DNA of 64,000 nt from Enoplolaimus lenunculus (taxonomy: Eukaryota; Nematoda; Enoplea; Enoplida; Thoracostomopsidae): the NCBI GenBank assembly GCA_030248215.1, contig JASANG010000709.1:1-64000 (forward strand). Direction: 5' to 3'. Shown piece after piece: positions 38,501-47,500 of this stretch (positions are counted from its first letter, which is position 1; each line of letters opens with the position of its first letter). The notes under the pieces are model-generated. The model was not told the DNA's origin. It made no database searches and was given only the letters and a program-made list of their open reading frames with translations. The position numbers were made by a program, and so were the translations under genes.

Positions 38501-41500
38501 TTATTTTTTGATGTACCCAAACTTTGGCAAAAACATCCGTTACTCTTGAGTCTAATTGATTGGCTTGCCAGAATTCTAACAGAAACTGGATTTTGCTCGA
38601 ATACGAGCGGAAGAAAAATAGAATTGTTTGCATACCGTAAAGATTTCAGTTCCTGCGTTCTACAGTACCAAAACAGGAACTGGAACAGGAATTAAATCTT
38701 TGAAGAAATGCCGGTGGAATACCGTTACTTGCATATAAGTATTCGGAAGGCGTTTACGTTAAGAAACCAAATCTGTTCCTTAATAACCCAAATCAGCAAA
38801 TTTTCAGAATTTTTTAAAATTTCAAATTTTTTCACATTAGTACACAGATTCTTAAAATTTTTTATAACCCTTTGACCTCAAATGAAATAAGGAAATATTC
38901 ATATAAGAATGGGCGTAGCCATGATGTTGGAAACAAGAGTTACTTTCAATAAAAAAATTTTTGAAAGGCGTTTGTTAGTGTTAAAATCTTAAAAAGGAGC
39001 TAAAATCCGGTTACCAAAACCAAACCAGGAATTAAATCCTAAATTTCCCTGGCTGCGCCCTTGAAAAAGGCTAAACTTTAGTTTGAAACCCATATCAGCA
39101 ATACTTACCGCCGTTTTAGATTACCTGTCAGTATCAGCGAGACGTTCGCATTTAGGCAACCAAATATGTATCGTAACCCACGCCTGGCTGATTAGCCAAA
39201 TAATCCAAAACCAAGTTTTTGGATCCGAAAAGAATTCGCCGGCGTCGTAAATCGACCGATCAGGGCACGTCCAAAATATTTCATGAGGCATAAAATCAGA
39301 GAAAAAGCATGGATCTAAATTTCGATGAAGGCAAACCGTGTCAAGGGCAATGACGATTAGTATTGCCGACAGATTGATTGGCAATGCAAAACACCATCGC
39401 TGCATCGTCACCTGAAATTTAACGGCAAAACCAGCATTGATAGTGACATGACTCGGATCGAATCAAAAATAGAGTTACTAACAGATGATTTGGGAATGTG
39501 GGTAGTGAAATTTAATATATTTTGGTAAAATATGTGCCCGGTGAGTAAGATTGTAAATTTTTCAGCGATTTTGAACGCTTCAGTGAAATTTCTTGAAAAC
39601 ATTGATTATTAAGCTTTCCGTCGCCTCCGACTCCGGTATTGGCAAAATTTTCTGACTTCTGCATCGATCTGATATAGAAATAAACGAATCAGATTCATTT
39701 GATTTTCGATCCAATCTGATCGTGCGCCAGATCGAGATTTGATTGGTTAAACAGTATCGGACCCATATCATTCACTATATTTTAAGATAGAAGTGCGATG
39801 TATGCTGTTGATTGATAACAACCATCACAGAACATGAACTGAGGTCATTCTCTATGTTTGTAAAATTGCGAAAAAGCCTGCATTCTGATTTGCACGCAGG
39901 CCTGATTTTGATTAATACAAACGTTTTTGAGTACGTAGCACCTCAATTTATCGATTTTTTTAAATTCACGTATTGGCGTGAGATGATCAGGGGAGGTCAT
40001 GAGAAGCTAAAATCAGCTAAATGTTTCTTGCTGGTACTCGTTTGGGTAAACAGTGACTAGGTACGATATTTAAAAAAGCTTCTTTATATTGTGGTTTCTC
40101 ATTTATTCGATTTGTCCTGGAAGTAATATGTGAAAGAGTGGTATTATTGGTCGTTAATATAGCAAATGTGCTCCAACATTATTTTTTGAAGCAAAATTTA
40201 GAAAAAACTGCTGATAAATAATATTACATTTATTAGTAAAAAACATAAATATTAAATACGGTATGAAACGTACCTTGCACGCAAATTTGGCACACTGATA
40301 TGCAAAGAATCCAGCCAAGGCTGTTAACAGGAAAACCCACAACGCATCCAACGGGGTCGTATAGAATTCGCGAATTTCAAAATCTGCTCCTTGAGATATA
40401 ATTACTTGTCTACGCTGCCTGGGACTGCGTTCCTCCAGCTGCTCAGATAGCGCTTGAAATGACACCCAAACTTCAGATTCTCGATTGTAACTTGTTGCTG
40501 CGGGAGTAGTTTGCCTCGTATTCGACAAACCAGATGGAGCCGTTGTCATTTTTTTGTAAAAATGATTCGTTTCCCGGTTTGAAGATGATTCTTGAGTCCT
40601 TACTGTGTTTTCGTCGCGATTTGTTTGGAAACGCTCATTGTTGTTACGTTTTTTAAATTGTTGAATAAATTTTTCTGACGTTTCGCCTGTCTTGATTGGT
40701 GTCGCCGACGACGTGGTGGTTCTTGATTGGTCAACGCCATTCGGTTGCCATTTTCCACCAATCGCAAGCGGATTTATGACGTGTGAATTCAGTAAACGAC
40801 CTTGGCGTAAACCGGTTGCTGAATTTCCATCTTTTAAAGGGTCATCGTTGAGCGAGTGAGCCAAATAGGGATCGGGGGTAAATCTTGCTCGATAATCTTG
40901 CGGAAGTTCGCTACGAACCTTTATTGGATGAGACGCGAAAGGATTTGGTGAAAATAGCCGGACCAATGGCATTTGTTGAGATACGAAGCCAAATAGGCAC
41001 AACAAGTATACGATGCATTTCCAAGGAGATATGAAAACGTACGTTTTTGATCGCACTTGTTTAAGCTGCTCGGCATGACCTAAAATCAATTGCTATTTGG
41101 TCGCTAAAAGGCGATGTATTCCAGGTTGCGTAGCCAAGATTTCATTTTGGGAGTGCGTCAACTCGTCGATAATTCAGAGCGTCATTGTAAGGTGTTAAAA
41201 TTCCTTTTTCGCGACCTCGCCTCAGTGAGGTCGTGTTTAGCTGGTTGTTCGCAAAAATATCTATTTGCATATGCACGAGTCATATAGTGTGTGAAGGTAT
41301 ACGCTGTACTGCTGTAGTATTAATGCGATAGTATAATACTGGGTGTATACTTGTTTTCGTATTCAAGCGGTCTTATAAAATGGCGAAAATCTATTTCCTT
41401 TACGGGATCCAAGAGAATGGTATGGACGGATCTGATTGAAAACTATTAATATATTTCGCAATGGATCGTCGTGCCTGGTTTTTTGCAGCCAATACGGTTT

Positions 41501-44500
41501 TTTTAGCCTGAAAAGTTGCCAGTTTACAAAACATAAGAGCTTAAGACGAATGGGTTTAAATTTTTCCAAACGTTTGGTTCATGAGTTTTGTCAAATAACT
41601 GATTTGGCGGTTGCATTAAGAGAAAAGAATTTTGTAGATGCTGCAAACAAAACAGTTATGATTGATGCTGTGATGTTGAATTTTAGTCGAAACATTCACT
41701 GGAATTTAATAAAATTTCATGTTGTTTACCAAGTTACGGAACGGTGCAGGGCTGTAAAATGACAACAGCCGGTCTGCGCAAAATGACTGAGCGACTCACA
41801 CCGTGTGTACTAATGGTATTGAGTTTTATTCAAATGACAAATTTTAGTACCAAATTTACTTTGCAACAAATTTTACTTGTTCTTGTCTCTCCTGGAATTT
41901 TTGCAGTGGTATAAACCATCTGTATTTGAATTATGCGACGCCGCTGTTCTCTGAAATATGCACGTGGTCACCAACGGATATATGGCATTGGGTGAAATTT
42001 GGTGGATTGTATTTGCCGCAATTTGCACATCCAAGAATTCCCGTCGGAAAAGTATATAATCTGTGCCGGCAGACGATAACAGCCGTTTCATTCAGTCCCA
42101 TTTTGGATTTAGATTAATAAAAATCAGACGTGGACTGGCAATCCAGGATACCAGCCATTTACAGAGTGGTTCAATTAAATTGGTCCTTTCCAGTTATGAA
42201 AACTTGTTATTTGGTCTAAGGATGTATATTTAAATTCAAAGTGTTTATTTTTTAAATACTCCTCAAGATCCTCTTGACGAGCTGGGTACTGGGGCTGCCG
42301 CATCACTGGCATCTATCAGGATTCGCCCTGGGCTAACAATCGACAAACCAACCTGCTAACTTTCGAATACACGGAAACACAGATTCGCGATCGACATAAT
42401 TTTCCCAGAACGCAAGCGAGCAAAGCAAGCCAGCGATTGGCACAGCCCAGATGGTTGATGATGCATCTGGGATAAATATAATTAGCGCCCAGATGCCGCT
42501 TGACTGGCCGGCGATTGCTATCAGATCGAACACAACCAGAACCTAACACAAAATTGAGTTTAATCTGCCACTATAAAATTTTAGCGATTTTTGGTTTACG
42601 GTTGTGTATCGCAGCCTAAACAGTTATTTGACCCAGTTGGTAACTCGTCCATCACGGGGGTTAATTGGTGTTCAGGGTAGTCAGAACTACTACTGGAATG
42701 CAATCTAATTTAGATTAGACGTAAGCTCAATGCATCGTTGCAAAATTATATGTTCAATGTTTGTTTACTGTTCGAACTCGAATAGTTTCCAGTGATATCC
42801 TGAGCAACCACTAATGCATATATAAGATGGCACAGTTTTCAAGTAGAAGAAATAGGTGTAGGGCGACACATACAACGTTCGAGAGGTAAGTCGTATGGCT
42901 ATTCCTCTGTGGCCCAAACAGCAAGTTTCAAAAGCGATTAAATCGGTATAAAAAATTGTTGCGTTCAAACATACAAAACTAAGTTTCTTTGCTCGTCGAG
43001 ATAACAGCGAAAACACTGCTGGAAGTAGCATAAGCGACGACATAAACATTGCTCCAGTGACCGCATCGAACGAAGGTAATACTTGAAACGCAAGAGTTCC
43101 CATACCGAACGCGACAAATGTTTCAACTCCGAGTGACTGAAATCAAAATTCAGCTAAACCTCGTTCCGTGACGTGTATGTCGAAAGTTCAGAAACGCGAA
43201 GTGCGTGGATATGATTGCGGAAAAAACCTCGCAAGTGAAACAAATAAAACGCCAACAGCAATTTTAATACTAAATATTAACCCCTTCTCACATTGAGTTG
43301 CCTGTAGGCAACTTAGCGCAGTATATATACGTCAAATAGTATATATCGCACCGTGTTTAACAATTGCAACACGTATACATAATACTAAATCACCACAAGA
43401 CGTGAGAGCCCCCTCGGGCTCGAGCGTCAAGCTCCTACAGCTGAGTGGTGATGGTATTCGCCTCCCACTCCAGTCACTGGAGTTCAAATCCTAGCATAAA
43501 AGTAGGTCTCAGTGGAAATAGAAAATATTCATGTGAGAAAGGGTTAATCTATAGTCTCATTGCCCTACAAAGTAAATAATACTGCTGTTGCCGAATAACA
43601 AGACGGCTCCAATATTTTTCGCGTCTCCAATGGGTACCCTTCTATTACCCGGCTACGGCTTCTTATTTTGAATTTGACCGATGTTGGGACCAACACCGCT
43701 TTTTATAAATTATTTGTTTTGCGCCGAACTGACTTTCTGTAAAAGCATTTTTGTTTATTGCCATGTCCGTTAATCTGTGTTCTGGACGTAATAAAGCTAG
43801 CGGTTGTTTGTATGTCTGTTATATATTTGAAGAGTCTAGGCCATTCTGTTTTAACCTTTCTTAGGGACTGTAGAACTTGCGACTCTATGCAGTGTAACGG
43901 AATTTAATTAGGAATACAAACTCCTATTGATTATCACTCAAAATGAGGACCCTTCTTACTCCCCAACTTATTCGGGTCACTACAGTACATATGTCGCAGG
44001 CCAATCTGCTATACTGGCCAATTAATAATTGGTCTAGGCCAATCTGCTATTGTACGTAATAGCAGTTGCACCTAGGCTTAACTGCAGTTAAACTTATAGA
44101 CCAATCAGATTTGACTATTTGGACAGACGCAATACCGTTAACCAATCAGCGTTAGTTTTACATTCACTGGTGTTTTGCTACATCTATCAGAATAGCAGAA
44201 TGGCCTAGGCCACCTGGTTATTAGCCTGAATAGCAGATTGGCCTACGACATGTATAACTTTAAGTAATCAAATTCTGTACCGAATATTCGTTGATGAAAA
44301 AATCTTTTTACGTACTCAAGCTCATTTCATCTTTTTCGCTCAATTTTACCAGTGATTTTTTGAAAAAAAAACTGCCTTCATATGGTGAAATTGTTTCTTA
44401 CCGTAAAAAATTGTCCTGGACTTGGTTTGTGAACGTTACGAAAAAATATTCGCTGCATACATCGTATGAAGCAAAACAGTTCAGGAGCGCACAGGGTCAA

Positions 44501-47500
44501 ATAAACTGCCCAAACGTATTTGACCACGTGTTGCGTTTCCAAGTATACAACGCTATCATTTGATGATGTTCCTGGAAAGTCTTAAGCAACGTAGCTTTCT
44601 AGTAAAAAACTAATTCGAGTTCTACTGTAGTGTATCCAATCACAATTTAAGCTGAAACGTAGCCGGATCGAAGACGAAGCCTACTCAGTGCATCGCAACC
44701 AACGAGGATATAAACTAAAATTCTGTATTAATGTTTAGCACAAAAAATACGTTTGGCTTCTTGCTCGCTTTTAGTCGTAAGCTTTTACACCATTGTATAT
44801 CGAGCGGCCGAAGTATGAAATAATTTCTGGATCCGCCACGTTGAAATTGTCATTTGTTAATTTTCCTCGATTCTACTATCTTACTGAACTGTCGATATTT
44901 TCTTACAATGAAGCTAAGGATAAAGCTTTATTCACACGTGTAACTTTTTGCAGCGAGAACTTGCGGCCGCAGCTTGCATGTGCAAACTAGATAACCATTT
45001 CGCAAACTTGTTGCGAAAATTTGCACGTGTGAATAAGGCTTAAGAAATATCTGCTCTTGCACACTTTCACCACCGCCCATTTAAGGTCAAGGCATAGACT
45101 TATGCTTACGCACACACTTAAGCTTAGACAAAGGCTTAGATTAATGTTCGGACTGAGGTCTAGGTATTCATAAGCCTTTACCGAAACCTAAGCTTCCGAA
45201 GCCTAAGCCTGGGCGTATCGTTAGGCCTCTTTGGGAAGACGTATCTGAAATATGGCTTGGCGTATATTCCAATACCTAACGTATCGATCCCAGGACAGAG
45301 CGTCATATTTCGGCCAGGTTGCCCAACAGCGGATGTCATGAACAGAAATGTTGCCTTTGTTACCACCAAACTTCCCAACAATAGGCATAAAACAACCGGA
45401 TACGTTGCTAACTTCAACAACTGCAATGATATGTCCAAGCACAAGCCACGCTTGTAGTCTCCGGGATGTGGAGGCAGTAGCCGGAATACGTCCCATCCTC
45501 GGAACTCGCCAATGCTTGTGCTGAAATAAAGTAAATAGTAAGCACTATTTCATTCCCTGATGTAAAATATTAAAATTAAAAAAGTTCAATATTTAAGATT
45601 TGTAGTAAAAAAACAATCATAAATTCGTGTTCCGTGTATCAATATCAAAGATTTGTTCCGGATATGGGAAATATATTCCCATTAAATGTCTGAATGGATG
45701 ACAAAATATACACATTTAAGACATTAGAACGAGCCACAGAACAAGGGCGTAGCCAGGACTTTAGTTCGGAAGTGGATACATGCATCTATAAGTTCTTTTG
45801 CAAGCCAGTGCACCGAGAATGAGTTTGCCGGTTATTATACTGTCTGTAAATCTGCGTTGTTCGAGTCGTTCAAGATTTTTAGGGGAAAAATATAAACTAT
45901 TAGCCAATTGTATACGCCTCATCTGAATCCTATATTGCAAGGCGATTTTTTGCTCGTTGCGCACAATCGTAAAACAAATTTTGAAGGAAGTTATACACCC
46001 CGAAATAACGGCTTAATTACGCGATTGGACTTGTTGCGAACTCACAAAGATGAATTGTTACTAATTTGGCCAAAACGTCGATTTCCACCAGTTGCAGCAA
46101 CCACAACAGCAGCTGATTCATAATTGCGCTGAGGATCAAAAACAGCTGACCCTGAGTAGGGGCGTTTTTGTTTACTACTTCCGCCTCCGCTTGCAACCGT
46201 TTTGGTGATTGGAATCACAGGTTTTGGACACCGGATTGAGTATACGGTATTTTCAGTGACAGAATAGTCCAATTCTCCTGGGTCAGTAATGTTACCGGTA
46301 AAGTCAACTTTAATCATTGTTCAGCGAAGTTGTTTGTCTCATAAGGTCTATTTCAAAGGCATATTGCCATGTAATCCAGAAGATTTTGTAGCGTTGTTGA
46401 CAAAATTATTGTAAACAATCCGCATGTATATGATTAGTTCTTATGATTTTTACCGTTTCAAGCATAGAGATTTTTGTATGTAGCATTTTAAAATTAAATA
46501 TATACTCTGACAAGCCCGTACCCAAGTGAGGCCAGGAGAAATCATCCACATCATAAAAGTGTTAGCCACACTTGAGACACCTCTGAACTCCCTGCGTACC
46601 GCTCATACAATGGTTTTGGATCCATAGTATATTGAGCTGGCTATCTTCCGGTACTATAATCATTGTCTTAATACACTTATTGAGCCAATGTTACTTTAAG
46701 GGGCGTAACAGTAGATTAAGCGTATTTCTAAACCCAAGCCTAAGCCTACGCGTTGCAAAAACGTATCCTAAGTCTAAGCCTAATCCTAAGCCTAAGCCTA
46801 AGCAAAAAATGTAATATAGAATCTAAACCTGCACTGTTATAGACCTGCCAGACACCTGGACGCCCCTTAAAGTAACATGGGCCGATATTTGGATGCTTAA
46901 CGGTATACTTTCGTTTGTGATTAGGCACACATTTCAAGAATACGGTTCTGCAAAAATGGATTTTCAACAGTTCGCAGTAAGTTATAATTTCAGCGACTAC
47001 CACAACCTACGCTCAGTTTGATAAATCAAAAGGCTTTCGTTTGCTGGTTCGCTAGACGCAAAACTTATCCCTAACTGGCAATATATATTGCTAAAAAGTG
47101 TCTAGTATCGCAAATACGAAGCGTGACTGCAAAAGGCTGTTAGCTGACATTTTGCTAGATTTTACCCTAAATCAACTTCACATTATTCATAACCAGGCAA
47201 AAGTCTTAAGAATTTGTGGTTTCTTTATTTAATATATTTTTGGTCAATTTTTTTCACGCCACTAAAATTTCAATAGTTCGAGTCTGTAAACCGTTTGGTC
47301 GTAACGCTCAAAATATGCCACAGTCACAAATATAGGTATTAATACTTAAACTGAAATCCCGAAAATCAAATATGCTTAGATTTTAACCAAAATCCACTAC
47401 ACATTGTGCAACACCAAGCTTAAATCATACAAAAATTTATGCTTTTTCGAACATCTTTTCGTCCAATCTTTTTTCCGCTGCAAAAACTTCAGTAGCGAGG

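Noticed and set aside
43431-43495. A functional tRNA-Gly gene
   Set aside because: The acceptor and T-stem do not pair and four similar copies sit inside the same mobile element, so it is a tRNA-derived segment.
45761-45964. Minus-strand frame near exon 1b as an additional chitin synthase exon
   Set aside because: It runs into a GGGCGTAGCCAGG repeat end, and both neighbouring junctions already agree in phase without it.
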